This document shows positions 53,288-61,920 of a stretch of 64,000 nt of DNA, one piece after another. The notes under the pieces are model-generated. The model worked only from the letters and a program-made list of their open reading frames with translations, was not told the origin of the DNA and searched no databases. Each line of letters starts with the position of its first letter. Positions within the stretch are counted from its first letter, which is position 1. Where the stretch lies: NCBI RefSeq assembly GCF_047250365.1, contig NZ_JBLBVL010000002.1, forward strand, positions 186,001-250,000, read 5' to 3'. A program made the position numbers and the translations under genes. The DNA comes from Thaumasiovibrio sp047250365 (GTDB lineage: Bacteria > Pseudomonadota > Gammaproteobacteria > Enterobacterales > Vibrionaceae).

Positions 53288-54190
53288 TTACTTAATGCCA
53301 CCGATGCGGTTAAAACGCACACCAGTAGGGATCCAAGATGGCAGTACACTATCGGCACCACGATCAAATTCAAAACTGATCCAGATTGCTACCGCTTTTC
53401 CAACAAGGTTCTGCTCGGGAACAAATCCCCAGTAGCGACTATCTGCACTGTTATCTCGGTTATCCCCCATAACAAAGTAGTGCCCTTCCGGCACGACCCA
53501 GTCACCACGCCCCGGGTTTGGCTGATAAGCCATGACACGATCACGTTTGATAGGATTAACCAAAATTTGATGCTCGAAGTCTTCTGCCAGTTGCTCGTTA
53601 AACTGCACCAGACGCGTACGTCCCTCAACAAACTCACTGTCGACCATCTCACTTAAAACAACTCGCTGACAAGTTGTCGTGCCTTGAGGCTGAACACAGA
53701 GCTGTTTATTGGGGCTATATCGCACTCTATCCCCAGGAAGAGCGATGACACGCTTAATATAGTCAATATTCGGTTGTGGCGGGTATTTAAACACCGCCAC
53801 ATCACCGCGTTCTGGCTCCCCTGTTTCAATAAACTTATGTCGAAAAACAGGATCACGAAGTCCATAAGAGAACTTCTCAACCAAAATAAAGTCACCAACC
53901 AATAACGTAGGCATCATCGAGCCTGACGGGATCTGAAACGGTTCGTAAATAAAAGACCGCAGCACTAAAACAAACGCAATCACTGGGAATGTCGAACTCG
54001 CATTCTCAACCCAACTTGGCTGCGTCGCAATAGATGCCGCGGCTTTGGCATCAATTTCTCCTCCTGCTGCCTCGACTGCAGCTTGAACCTTCAATTGACG
54101 GCGTGGCGCCCAAACAAATTTGTCTAGTGCCCAAATCACTCCAGTTCCCAATGTGAGAAGAACCAGCAGCAAGGAAAACATGTTTGCCAT
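53288..54190 (-). CDS. lepB: Signal peptidase I
   Basis: Cleaves signal peptides of exported proteins at the outer face of the inner membrane. 300 aa. Membrane segments at about 4-22 and 63-80; catalytic Ser91 in QIPSGSMMPTL and Lys146 in YIKRVIALPGD; conserved VMGDNRDNSADSRYWGFV near 255. Follows lepA by 18 bases. Confidence 0.97.
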   Translation of the reverse strand: MANMFSLLLVLLTLGTGVIWALDKFVWAPRRQLKVQAAVEAAGGEIDAKAAASIATQPSWVENASSTFPVIAFVLVLRSFIYEPFQIPSGSMMPTLLVGDFILVEKFSYGLRDPVFRHKFIETGEPERGDVAVFKYPPQPNIDYIKRVIALPGDRVRYSPNKQLCVQPQGTTTCQRVVLSEMVDSEFVEGRTRLVQFNEQLAEDFEHQILVNPIKRDRVMAYQPNPGRGDWVVPEGHYFVMGDNRDNSADSRYWGFVPEQNLVGKAVAIWISFEFDRGADSVLPSWIPTGVRFNRIGGIK

Positions 54191-54208
54191 TTACTATCTA
54201 TCCCTAAT

Positions 54209-56005
54209 TTATTTGTCTTTACCTACATGCAAAATCGCCAAAAACGCTTCTTGAGGCAGTTCGACATTGCCGACCTGCTTCATGCGTTTCTTACCTTCTT
54301 TCTGCTTCTGCAACAGCTTTTTCTTACGACTTACGTCACCGCCATAACATTTTGCGATAACGTTCTTACGTAACTGTTTCACCGTTGAGCGAGCAATAAT
54401 ATGGTTACCGATTGCTGCCTGAATGGCGATATCAAACATCTGGCGTGGGATAAACTCTTTCATTTTCTCTACTAGCAATCGACCACGTGACTGTGAATGA
54501 TCTTTGTGAGTAATGATAGCGAGAGCATCAACACGCTCACCATTTAATAGAATATCCACACGTACCATGTCTGACTCTTGGTAGTTATGGAAGTTGTAAT
54601 CTAGTGATGCATAACCACGCGAAGTCGACTTCAAACGGTCAAAGAAGTCCAAGACCACTTCAGCCATTGGAATATCATAGGTCAACGCCACTTGGTTACC
54701 GTGATAAACCATATCCACCTGTGTACCACGTTTCTCAACACACAAGGTAATAACATTCCCCAAGTACTCACTTGGAACAAGAATATGACAGCGAGCAATT
54801 GGTTCGCCAATCATTTCAATATCGTTCACCGCTGGCAATTTAGCCGGGCTATCGACATATAACACGCTACCATCGGTCTTTTTCACTTCGTACACCACGG
54901 TTGGTGCCGTTGTAATCAAGTCAAGGTCGTATTCACGCTCCAAACGCTCTTGGATGATCTCCATATGCAACATGCCAAGGAAACCACAACGGAAACCAAA
55001 GCCTAGTGCTGCCGAGCTCTCTGGCTCATAAAATAGTGATGCATCGTTTAGGCTCAGTTTACCCAGCGCGTCACGAAAATCTTCATAGTCATCCGAAGAG
55101 ACAGGGAACAGACCGGCATAAACCTGCGGTTTCACTTTCTGGAAACCAGGTAGTGCCGTCTCGCTTCCGCCTTTAGCATGGGTGATGGTATCACCTACGG
55201 GTGCGCCAGTGATGTCTTTAAGACCACACACAACCCACCCTACTTCACCGGTATTCAACTCTTGAGTATCAAGCTGCTTCGGGGTAAAGATACCTAAGCG
55301 ATCCACGCTAACGTTCTGCCCGGTACTCATTACTTTGATCTTATCGTTCTTCTTCAACTTACCATTTTTGATACGAACAAGAGAGACAACCCCCAAGTAG
55401 TTATCGAACCAAGAGTCAATAATCAACGCTTGCAACGGTGCATCAGGATCCCCTTCAGGGGCTGGAATAGACCTTACAATGTTCTCTAAGACATCATCAA
55501 CACCCAAGCCCGTCTTTGCAGAGCAGCGTGTTGCTTCAAGGGCATCGATACCGACAATCTCTTCAATCTCTTCAGCGACGCGCTCTGGATCCGCTGCTGG
55601 CAGGTCAATCTTGTTAAGGATTGGCACGACTTCCAAGTCCATCTCAATGGCGGTATAGCAGTTAGCAAGCGTTTGAGCTTCAACCCCTTGACCGGCATCA
55701 ACCACTAGCAGTGCGCCTTCACACGCCGCCAATGAACGTGACACTTCATAAGCGAAATCCACGTGTCCTGGTGTATCGATAAAGTTTAATTGGTAGGTTT
55801 CACCATCTTTGGCTTTATAGTCGAGCGTCACGCTCTGTGCCTTGATAGTAATACCGCGTTCACGTTCAAGATCCATAGAATCTAGAACCTGGGCAGCCAT
55901 TTCGCGCTCGGAAAGGCCACCACAAACTTGAATCAAACGATCAGAAAGGGTGGATTTACCGTGGTCGATATGGGCAATAATCGAAAAGTTACGAATGTGC
56001 TTCAT
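54209..56005 (-). CDS. lepA: Elongation factor 4 (LepA)
   Basis: Translational GTPase that affects initiation and rescues stalled ribosomes. 598 aa. GTPase motifs AHIDHGKSTLSD near 10, DTPGHVDF near 76 and NKIDLPAADP near 130; the LepA-specific C-terminal domain ends in KKKLLQKQKEGKKRMKQVG. First gene of the lepA-lepB-rnc-era-recO-pdxJ-acpS run. Confidence 0.98.
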   Translation of the reverse strand: MKHIRNFSIIAHIDHGKSTLSDRLIQVCGGLSEREMAAQVLDSMDLERERGITIKAQSVTLDYKAKDGETYQLNFIDTPGHVDFAYEVSRSLAACEGALLVVDAGQGVEAQTLANCYTAIEMDLEVVPILNKIDLPAADPERVAEEIEEIVGIDALEATRCSAKTGLGVDDVLENIVRSIPAPEGDPDAPLQALIIDSWFDNYLGVVSLVRIKNGKLKKNDKIKVMSTGQNVSVDRLGIFTPKQLDTQELNTGEVGWVVCGLKDITGAPVGDTITHAKGGSETALPGFQKVKPQVYAGLFPVSSDDYEDFRDALGKLSLNDASLFYEPESSAALGFGFRCGFLGMLHMEIIQERLEREYDLDLITTAPTVVYEVKKTDGSVLYVDSPAKLPAVNDIEMIGEPIARCHILVPSEYLGNVITLCVEKRGTQVDMVYHGNQVALTYDIPMAEVVLDFFDRLKSTSRGYASLDYNFHNYQESDMVRVDILLNGERVDALAIITHKDHSQSRGRLLVEKMKEFIPRQMFDIAIQAAIGNHIIARSTVKQLRKNVIAKCYGGDVSRKKKLLQKQKEGKKRMKQVGNVELPQEAFLAILHVGKDK

Positions 56006-56072
56006 GAGTGGCGTGACTAGCTCGTTTAATAAATCAGGATCAATAAGAGCGGGATTCTACCGAATTTCCCCG

Positions 56073-56570
56073 CTACTCGCTATCTTGTTGTGTGGCATTT
56101 ATCATCATGTTAGCAGACAACGGCTCTCCAAACACGCGAAGTACGCGTGGTTGATAGTCTGAATCAGCTTCTAAACGCTGCGAATATTGCTTAACCCCAA
56201 GAAAAGTTAAGCCAAAAAATAAACCCGCAACCATGATCGTTCCCCCTTCATGCATACTGGTATTTGGGGAAAACCACCATTGCCCGAGTACTGCACCTAG
56301 TAGCATTGCTACCAGCGGGAGTAGATATATCAGCACAGCAGAACGCACTACAGTCTGTTCAGGTAAGCCGATTTCTATCCATTGTCCCACGCTAAGTGTT
56401 TCGTCTGTCACTATACGAATATGGTGCTGTTTAGCTGGCATCGCAGTGCTAACTATGCCCGAGCCACAGGTATCACGGCTTCCACAGTGACCACAGCTAC
56501 TTTTTTGCTCACAGCTTACGGTAACGCAACCGGATTCAACAGCTACTACTGTTGCGAGTGATGTCATCAT
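56073..56570 (-). CDS. rseC: SoxR-reducing / sigma-E regulatory protein RseC
   Basis: 165-aa inner-membrane protein. The N-terminal cysteine cluster CGHCGSRDTCGSG is at about 25-37, followed by two membrane segments near 80-100 and 110-130. Family members modulate sigma-E weakly and, in the Rsx context, SoxR reduction. Last gene of rpoE-rseABC; a hairpin lies between rseB and rseC. Confidence 0.92.
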   Translation of the reverse strand: MMTSLATVVAVESGCVTVSCEQKSSCGHCGSRDTCGSGIVSTAMPAKQHHIRIVTDETLSVGQWIEIGLPEQTVVRSAVLIYLLPLVAMLLGAVLGQWWFSPNTSMHEGGTIMVAGLFFGLTFLGVKQYSQRLEADSDYQPRVLRVFGEPLSANMMINATQQDSE

Positions 56571-56643
56571 AGTGAAACCCTCTATAATACTTCCGTCGCA
56601 TTATATACTGTGCCATCGAGAATATGGCGCTTATTACTTAAAT

Positions 56644-56676
56644 AACAACAAAGGGCCTATCAGGCCCTTGGTTGTT
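56644..56676 (-). terminator. Hairpin between rseB and rseC
   Basis: AACAAC-A-AAGGGCCT pairs with AGGCCCTT-G-GTTGTT (15 positions, one mismatch) around a three-base loop. No long U-run follows on the minus strand, so it may attenuate rather than end transcription. Confidence 0.55.
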
Positions 56677-56696
56677 ATCGAATAACGCCCTAAAAA

Positions 56697-57782
56697 CTAG
56701 GGATGTTTATCTTGCTGCATGAAGAAGACAGAATCTGCAATCAATTTCGCCGTAGACGGCGGAATGTCACCCACCACGGAGATCTCGAAGCCACTACTCG
56801 CATGACTATGCAATGTACGCCGCCCCTGCCGAACTAATTGCTCGCGAAGTGTAAAATTATCCGCTTTGGCCACGTAGACAGAAAAACTAAACAATCCATC
56901 TGAATAGAGTTGGCTATCCACTTGACGCTGAGAACCAATCATACGCTGTTTGTTACCGGTTACGGCTTCAAACCCGTGCGGCATCCAGCCCACCTGCCAG
57001 CTTAATGCAGTGGCAGGCCGTGCAGAGACCATGGGTACGACTGGCGGCAATTCAACCTCGTCCAGCCCTTCGAGCAAATCGATAATACGTGGATTGACAA
57101 CATACGACACAACACGTAATTGCTCAATTGACTCACCATCACGATCCAGCAAGTCCGCTCGCATAACCAAACTGCTGTTTTCATCTAACCACAACAAATA
57201 GGAGTAACGTTGACCATCTTTCGGCGCGACTCGCACCACATTACAGATGACTCCCGCCTCACGCGCTCGTCCCATCGGAATAAAGTCATAGCTGGTCCCT
57301 AAACCATCAAGGTTAGTTAACATCAATGGTGGCAGCGCCGCGACCATACGTTGGCTACCGATAGTAAAAGGTTCAAAGCCCGGCTCAAAATAACTGACTT
57401 GATCGCCGCGTTGAATCACCTCTTTAGATGGACCGCTCAAGTGCACTAGATGAGCATAAGTTCGCCCATTTTCACTCAAGGCATGGCGCAAGCGCACAGG
57501 CTCGATGCTATTTTGCCGAATGACGACATAAGAGAGTTCGTAGTTAAGCTCGTGACTCGCACGGCCTAACGCCGCAATCAGGGCGTCGGCTGACACCTCT
57601 GTTTTTGCGAGTACATCAGCCTGGACTGAGACCGTGGAATTGTCTGTACTGTTCGCTTGCACAACCGGCTCTTCTGCACTTTGCACCAAAGAGGAAAATA
57701 AGGTAGCACTTGCCAGCACCCCCCCATAAAACGCATTGCGCAATGACCAATTCAAGGTAGTTGACGTGTACTTAATGGTCAC
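56697..57782 (-). CDS. rseB: Sigma-E regulatory protein RseB
   Basis: Periplasmic protein that binds RseA and shields it from DegS; senses lipopolysaccharide and lipoproteins. 361 aa, longer than E. coli RseB (about 318) because of an extended N-terminus. Signal peptide at about 15-38 ending near VQSAEE. MucB/RseB N-terminal domain, then a C-terminal domain. GTG start overlapping the rseA stop by four bases. Confidence 0.94.
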   Translation of the reverse strand: MTIKYTSTTLNWSLRNAFYGGVLASATLFSSLVQSAEEPVVQANSTDNSTVSVQADVLAKTEVSADALIAALGRASHELNYELSYVVIRQNSIEPVRLRHALSENGRTYAHLVHLSGPSKEVIQRGDQVSYFEPGFEPFTIGSQRMVAALPPLMLTNLDGLGTSYDFIPMGRAREAGVICNVVRVAPKDGQRYSYLLWLDENSSLVMRADLLDRDGESIEQLRVVSYVVNPRIIDLLEGLDEVELPPVVPMVSARPATALSWQVGWMPHGFEAVTGNKQRMIGSQRQVDSQLYSDGLFSFSVYVAKADNFTLREQLVRQGRRTLHSHASSGFEISVVGDIPPSTAKLIADSVFFMQQDKHP

Positions 57783-58444
57783 TCCGTTGCCTGTACCTGT
57801 TGTTCTAAACGACTACGATCCACCGTTCCGTCTTCTGCATTTAGACGCAATTGCAACTCGTAATCTTGTAGCATGGCATTGATACGACGGCGCTGTTCCA
57901 CTAACTGGGCTTCACTTGGGACCTGCTGTGAAACCGTTTGAGGACGAGTTGAAAGGCTAACTGGTTGCACGGTTCCTGCAAATGGTACTGTTTCTAATAC
58001 AGAAACAGCCTCTGATGACGTTAACATTGTGTCATCTTGAGCACCATTATATTGCTGCACACCGACAATCGCGACTAGCGACACGCAAGCAGCCGTCGCG
58101 ACTTGCCCGAGGTTGCGTAACCACGCTGGTAATGTTTTTCTCACTTGCTCAGGCTTAGGCTGTGATTCGATAGGCTCGACATTATCAGCCTTCTGCATAT
58201 GTGCTGGCTCGTCGTCTAAAGCCCGTGCGATCTGAGCAGAAATATCCCAGTCAACTGACTGTGGCGCATCACCACGCATCACATCACCAATCAAGTGGTA
58301 GTTCTGCCAGTGCGCGGCACTATCGCCATCCTCTGCTAAGGCGTCGAGCAAGATCTCATCTTGTAACTCACCATCTACTAAGGCTGACAACATTTCCTGT
58401 TTTTTCAGGAATGCTTGCTCTGTCACGTTGTCTTTATTTGACAT
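57779..58444 (-). CDS. rseA: Anti-sigma-E factor RseA
   Basis: Inner-membrane anti-sigma factor that holds RpoE until cleaved by DegS and RseP. 221 aa from the ATG at 58444, which has GGAG upstream; a GTG at 58468 is an alternative. The cytoplasmic N-terminal domain is KQEMLSALVDGELQDE; one membrane segment lies at about 108-130 (VATAACVSLVAIVGV); the C-terminus is periplasmic. Between rpoE and rseB. Confidence 0.94.
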   Translation of the reverse strand: MSNKDNVTEQAFLKKQEMLSALVDGELQDEILLDALAEDGDSAAHWQNYHLIGDVMRGDAPQSVDWDISAQIARALDDEPAHMQKADNVEPIESQPKPEQVRKTLPAWLRNLGQVATAACVSLVAIVGVQQYNGAQDDTMLTSSEAVSVLETVPFAGTVQPVSLSTRPQTVSQQVPSEAQLVEQRRRINAMLQDYELQLRLNAEDGTVDRSRLEQQVQATE

Positions 58445-58475
58445 GAAACTTCGGCTCCAATTATTCACCGCACCG

Positions 58476-59054
58476 CTAATGGTGCAATAAAGGTTTGATC
58501 TGCTTTTCGACCGCTTCCCGTGCTCGGAAGATACGCGACCTTACCGTTCCCACAGGGCAATCCATTACTGTTGCGATTTCTTCGTAACTTAATCCATCAA
58601 GTTCGCGCAAAGTTATTGCAGTTTTCAAATCATCAGGCAGATTGTCGATCGTGTTAAATACCACCTGCTTTATCTCTTCTGACAACATCTGGTTCTCAGG
58701 GTTCGATATTTCTTTCAATGCGCTGCCATTCTCGTAATATTCCGCATCCTCAGCATCAATATCTGATGCAGGTGGACGTCGACTTTGAGCGACCAAATAG
58801 TTTTTTGCCGTATTGACCGCAATACGGTACAACCATGTATAAAAAGCACTTTCCCCACGAAATCCAGGTAAAGCGCGATAAGCTTTTATAAATGCCTCTT
58901 GGGCCACATCTGGAACATCGCCGCTGTTACTTACATAACGCGCGACTAAATTACAAACTTTGTTTTGATACTTCTGAACCAACAGATTAAACGCTTGTTT
59001 ATCACCTTGTTGGACTCTCTCTATCAATACTTTATCAGTTAAATGCTCGCCCAT
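58476..59054 (-). CDS. rpoE: RNA polymerase sigma factor RpoE (sigma-E)
   Basis: ECF sigma factor for envelope stress. 192 aa. Region 2 includes VQKYQNKVCNLVARYV and PDVAQEAFIKAYRAL; region 4 includes LDGLSYEEIATVMDCPVGTVRSRIFRAREAV. AGGAG precedes the ATG. Its own type of promoter lies 85-112 bp upstream, indicating autoregulation. Confidence 0.97.
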   Translation of the reverse strand: MGEHLTDKVLIERVQQGDKQAFNLLVQKYQNKVCNLVARYVSNSGDVPDVAQEAFIKAYRALPGFRGESAFYTWLYRIAVNTAKNYLVAQSRRPPASDIDAEDAEYYENGSALKEISNPENQMLSEEIKQVVFNTIDNLPDDLKTAITLRELDGLSYEEIATVMDCPVGTVRSRIFRAREAVEKQIKPLLHH

Positions 59055-59138
59055 TCGAGCGGGTACTCCTATTGTTATATTCTCATCCGGATGCCAGCGC
59101 TTATGCTACAACAACTCGGGCACACAGTGAGTCCTACA

Positions 59139-59166
59139 TAGGACACGCAACTAAAACCTAAGTTCC
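59139..59166 (-). promoter_or_regulatory. Sigma-E promoter of rpoE-rseABC
   Basis: On the minus strand GGAACTT (59160-59166), a 16-bp spacer, and TCCTA (59139-59143). The -35 is an exact match to the sigma-E consensus; the -10 resembles TCTGA. Correct position and direction for rpoE autoregulation. Confidence 0.85.
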
Positions 59167-59352
59167 CAAAAACGAGAATTAAAGAACAAATTTTCATCAA
59201 ACAGCCGTAAAGCATAGCATTACCACCGTTCTATCATGTTAACCAAAGGTGAAAATTACCAACAACTTCGTTTTTGTTCAGCAGATAAATGCGCATTAGG
59301 TAACAGAAATTTGATATTATGGTACAGATTAACGCAGGGATATGAAATCGAC

Positions 59353-60975
59353 ATGAAGCAAAACCGTGAACATTACTGTGATGTACTCGTTATCGGCAGT
59401 GGCGCTGCTGGCCTCTCTTTGGCACTCCAGTTAGCAAACAATTGTCAGGTAACGGTACTGAGTAAAGGCCCTTACTCTGAAGGATCAACCTATTACGCTC
59501 AAGGCGGTATTGCTGCTGTCTTTGATGAAGCAGACAGTGTTGATTCACACGTAGAAGATACTCAAATTGCTGGTGCACACTTATGCGATGAAGACGTGGT
59601 ACGCTTCATTGCTGAAAATGCAAAGACATGTGTACAGTGGCTTATTGATGGTGGCGTTCCCTTTGATCGTATCGAAGGTGAAAAAGGTCAAGCTGCTCAA
59701 TATCATTTGACGCGCGAAGGCGGTCATAGTCATCGCCGCATTCTTCATGCCGCCGATGCTACAGGCATGGCCATGCAAATCTCTTTGCAACAAAATGCGC
59801 TCAATCATCCAAATATCAACATTCTTCAACGCCATAACGCGCTCGATCTGATCACTCATCAGAAATTAGGCCACACCCAAGCCAGTAATCGCGTGCTTGG
59901 TGCCTACGTATGGAATCGAGAAGACGAACACGTCGAAACCATCCGCGCAAAATTTGTCGTGTTAGCCACCGGTGGCGCCTCAAAAGTCTACCAATATACA
60001 TCAAATCCAGACGTCTCTTCTGGCGATGGCATTGCGATGGCATGGCGTGCAGGGTGTCGTGTGGCCAACATGGAATTTAATCAGTTCCATCCAACTTGCC
60101 TTTATCACCCTGAAGCCAATAACTATCTCCTCACCGAAGCCCTACGCGGTGAAGGGGCATATTTACGCCGCCCTGACGGTAGTCGCTTTATGCCTGATTT
60201 TGACCCACGCAAAGAGTTAGCTCCTCGTGATATTGTTGCACGTGCGATCGATTTCGAAATGAAGCGCCTTGGGGCTGACTGTATGTACCTCGATATTAGC
60301 CACAAAGATCCCGACTTTATTAAAAAGCACTTTCCGACGATTTATGAGAAGCTGCTAACGTTCCAAATCGACATTACCAAAGAGCCGATTCCTATCGTCC
60401 CTGCAGCGCATTATACCTGTGGTGGCGTTATGGTAGATAAAAGCGGGAAAACCGATCTTGATGGGCTTTATGCTATTGGAGAGGTCAGCTATACCGGGTT
60501 GCATGGGGCTAATCGAATGGCATCAAACTCACTGTTAGAGTGTGTGGTCTATGCATGGTCTGCCTCGCAGCATATCTCTTCCGCTTTGAGCAAAGCACCG
60601 ACACCGCCAGCATTACCGCTATGGGATGAAAGTCAGGTTAATCTCTCGGACGAAGAAGTGGTCATTCAGCACAACTGGCACGAACTACGCCTCTTTATGT
60701 GGGACTACGTTGGTATTGTTAGAACCACCAAGCGTCTAGAGCGAGCTATGCGTCGTATTAATATGCTCAAGCAAGAAATCCATGACTACTATGCGAATTT
60801 TCGCGTCTCAAACAACCTACTTGAGTTACGTAACCTGGTTGAGGTAGCGGAGCTAATGGTGACATCTGCACTCGAAAGAAAAGAGAGTCGTGGTCTGCAC
60901 TACACCATGGACTACCCAGACACCGTGGAGTCATGTAAAGCACCAACAATTCTCACACCAAAAGATCCTTGCTAA
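59353..60975 (+). CDS. nadB: L-aspartate oxidase
   Basis: FAD enzyme that oxidises aspartate to iminoaspartate, the first step of de novo NAD synthesis. 540 aa. FAD motif VLVIGSGAAGLSLALQ near 11, the YYAQGGIAAVFDEADS loop near 48, the active-site region NQFHPTCLYHPEANNYLLTEALRGEGA near 245, and IGEVSYTGLHGANRMASNSLLE near 377. An upstream in-frame ATG at 59236 exists, but MKQNREHYCDVLVIGSG is the normal N-terminus. Divergent from rpoE. Confidence 0.97.
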   Translation: MKQNREHYCDVLVIGSGAAGLSLALQLANNCQVTVLSKGPYSEGSTYYAQGGIAAVFDEADSVDSHVEDTQIAGAHLCDEDVVRFIAENAKTCVQWLIDGGVPFDRIEGEKGQAAQYHLTREGGHSHRRILHAADATGMAMQISLQQNALNHPNINILQRHNALDLITHQKLGHTQASNRVLGAYVWNREDEHVETIRAKFVVLATGGASKVYQYTSNPDVSSGDGIAMAWRAGCRVANMEFNQFHPTCLYHPEANNYLLTEALRGEGAYLRRPDGSRFMPDFDPRKELAPRDIVARAIDFEMKRLGADCMYLDISHKDPDFIKKHFPTIYEKLLTFQIDITKEPIPIVPAAHYTCGGVMVDKSGKTDLDGLYAIGEVSYTGLHGANRMASNSLLECVVYAWSASQHISSALSKAPTPPALPLWDESQVNLSDEEVVIQHNWHELRLFMWDYVGIVRTTKRLERAMRRINMLKQEIHDYYANFRVSNNLLELRNLVEVAELMVTSALERKESRGLHYTMDYPDTVESCKAPTILTPKDPC

Positions 60976-61001
60976 ATTGACGCAGCCTATGTTCCATTAA
61001 G

Positions 61002-61030
61002 ATGCCAACCTTCATCGGTTGGCATTTTTA
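61002..61030 (+). terminator. Intrinsic terminator of nadB
   Basis: ATGCCAACC / GGTTGGCAT, 9 bp with loop TTCATC, followed by five T. Starts 27 bp after the nadB stop. Confidence 0.9.
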
Positions 61031-61086
61031 CGTCCTGATGCAAACTGCTCTTATCCCATACATGCCATCGCTGCGACAGCAGTCCC

Positions 61087-61476
61087 TCAGGCCAAAGGCT
61101 CGTCTTTAAGCAGTGGGTAGCGGGTAAGCAAACTCAAATGACGAAAGCTACGTTCAGAGCAACTATCTGCAAATAGCCATATCCAGTCAGACTGATGGGC
61201 ATAACGCACCCGTAGAATGATTAAGCAACGACAGTGAAACTGAAGCGTCCCCCATTCACCCTGCATCCTATTCCAAATAAGGGTTCCATTTCTGACTAAG
61301 TGCAAACGCCCCGAGTAACATTGCAATCTAACCCTCCCTTCACGATAAAGTCGACAAACCATCACGACCAAAACGGCTTTATTTAATACAGGCATCGACA
61401 CCAATAACAATAAAATCAATAGTAAAAAAAAGGCGTATCGCCACCAGCGATACGCCTTATTAGAAGGGGTAATCAA
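61087..61476 (-). CDS. ygfX: YgfX family inner-membrane protein
   Basis: About 129 aa from a TTG at 61476; an ATG at 61548 would overlap sdhE by 68 bases. Two hydrophobic segments near the N-terminus (FFLLLILLLLVSMPVL and AVLVVMVCRLY), then a soluble domain with a W-x-F-x-D motif (WIWLFADSCSERSFRHLS), as in E. coli YgfX (CptA), which pairs with SdhE. A strong intrinsic terminator lies inside the first 20 codons. Family call by position and pattern; start uncertain. Confidence 0.75.
   Translation of the reverse strand: MITPSNKAYRWWRYAFFLLLILLLLVSMPVLNKAVLVVMVCRLYREGRVRLQCYSGRLHLVRNGTLIWNRMQGEWGTLQFHCRCLIILRVRYAHQSDWIWLFADSCSERSFRHLSLLTRYPLLKDEPLA
61422..61458 (-). terminator. Intrinsic terminator after sdhE, inside ygfX coding sequence
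   Basis: AAGGCGTATCGC and its exact complement, 12 bp with a five-base loop, followed on the minus strand by a run of eight T. It begins 22 bp after the sdhE stop. The same bases encode NKAYRWWRYAFFLLL of YgfX. Confidence 0.85.
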
Positions 61477-61480
61477 TAGC

Positions 61481-61741
61481 TCAACGCAATTTACTGCGAT
61501 TGTGTGCAACGACTTTGTCCACCATGGCAGCAATAGCAAGATTATCACTTCGGGTATGTCCCATCATCCATGAGAAAAGATCTGGGTCATCGCACTTCAT
61601 CAAAGCAACAAAGTCCTGCTGTTCTTTTTCGCTCAATTCGTCAAAACACTCATCAAAGAAAGGCATAACAATAACATCAAGCTCTAACATTCCACGGCGG
61701 CATGACCATTTGATGCGCGCTCTATCTTCTGCCGAAAGCAT
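61481..61741 (-). CDS. sdhE: FAD assembly factor SdhE
   Basis: Small protein that assists covalent FAD attachment to succinate dehydrogenase. 86 aa. The RGxxE motif lies in SCRRGMLELDVIVMPFF, and ECDDPDLFNW-like sequence (KCDDPDLFSWMM) follows. The ATG at 61741 has AGGA six bases upstream; an extension to 61786 is not supported. Divergent from ygfZ, upstream of ygfX as in E. coli. Confidence 0.95.
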   Translation of the reverse strand: MLSAEDRARIKWSCRRGMLELDVIVMPFFDECFDELSEKEQQDFVALMKCDDPDLFSWMMGHTRSDNLAIAAMVDKVVAHNRSKLR

Positions 61742-61920
61742 GGCGATTCCTTTTGTAAAATAATCTTTAACCAGTCTAACAGCCATTCCATCACTAGACC
61801 ATTATTAGGATCACTACTCGCTATCTTCGTCAGCCAGCTTAACGATTGCATTTGCATGCTGACAAATAGAGATAACCCCATTACCATAAACCATAATCGC
61901 TCATAATAAATGGAAAACGT

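Noticed and set aside
53141..53656. 171-codon plus-strand frame opposite rnc and lepB
   Set aside because: Antisense shadow of two well-supported genes; no ribosome site or family features.
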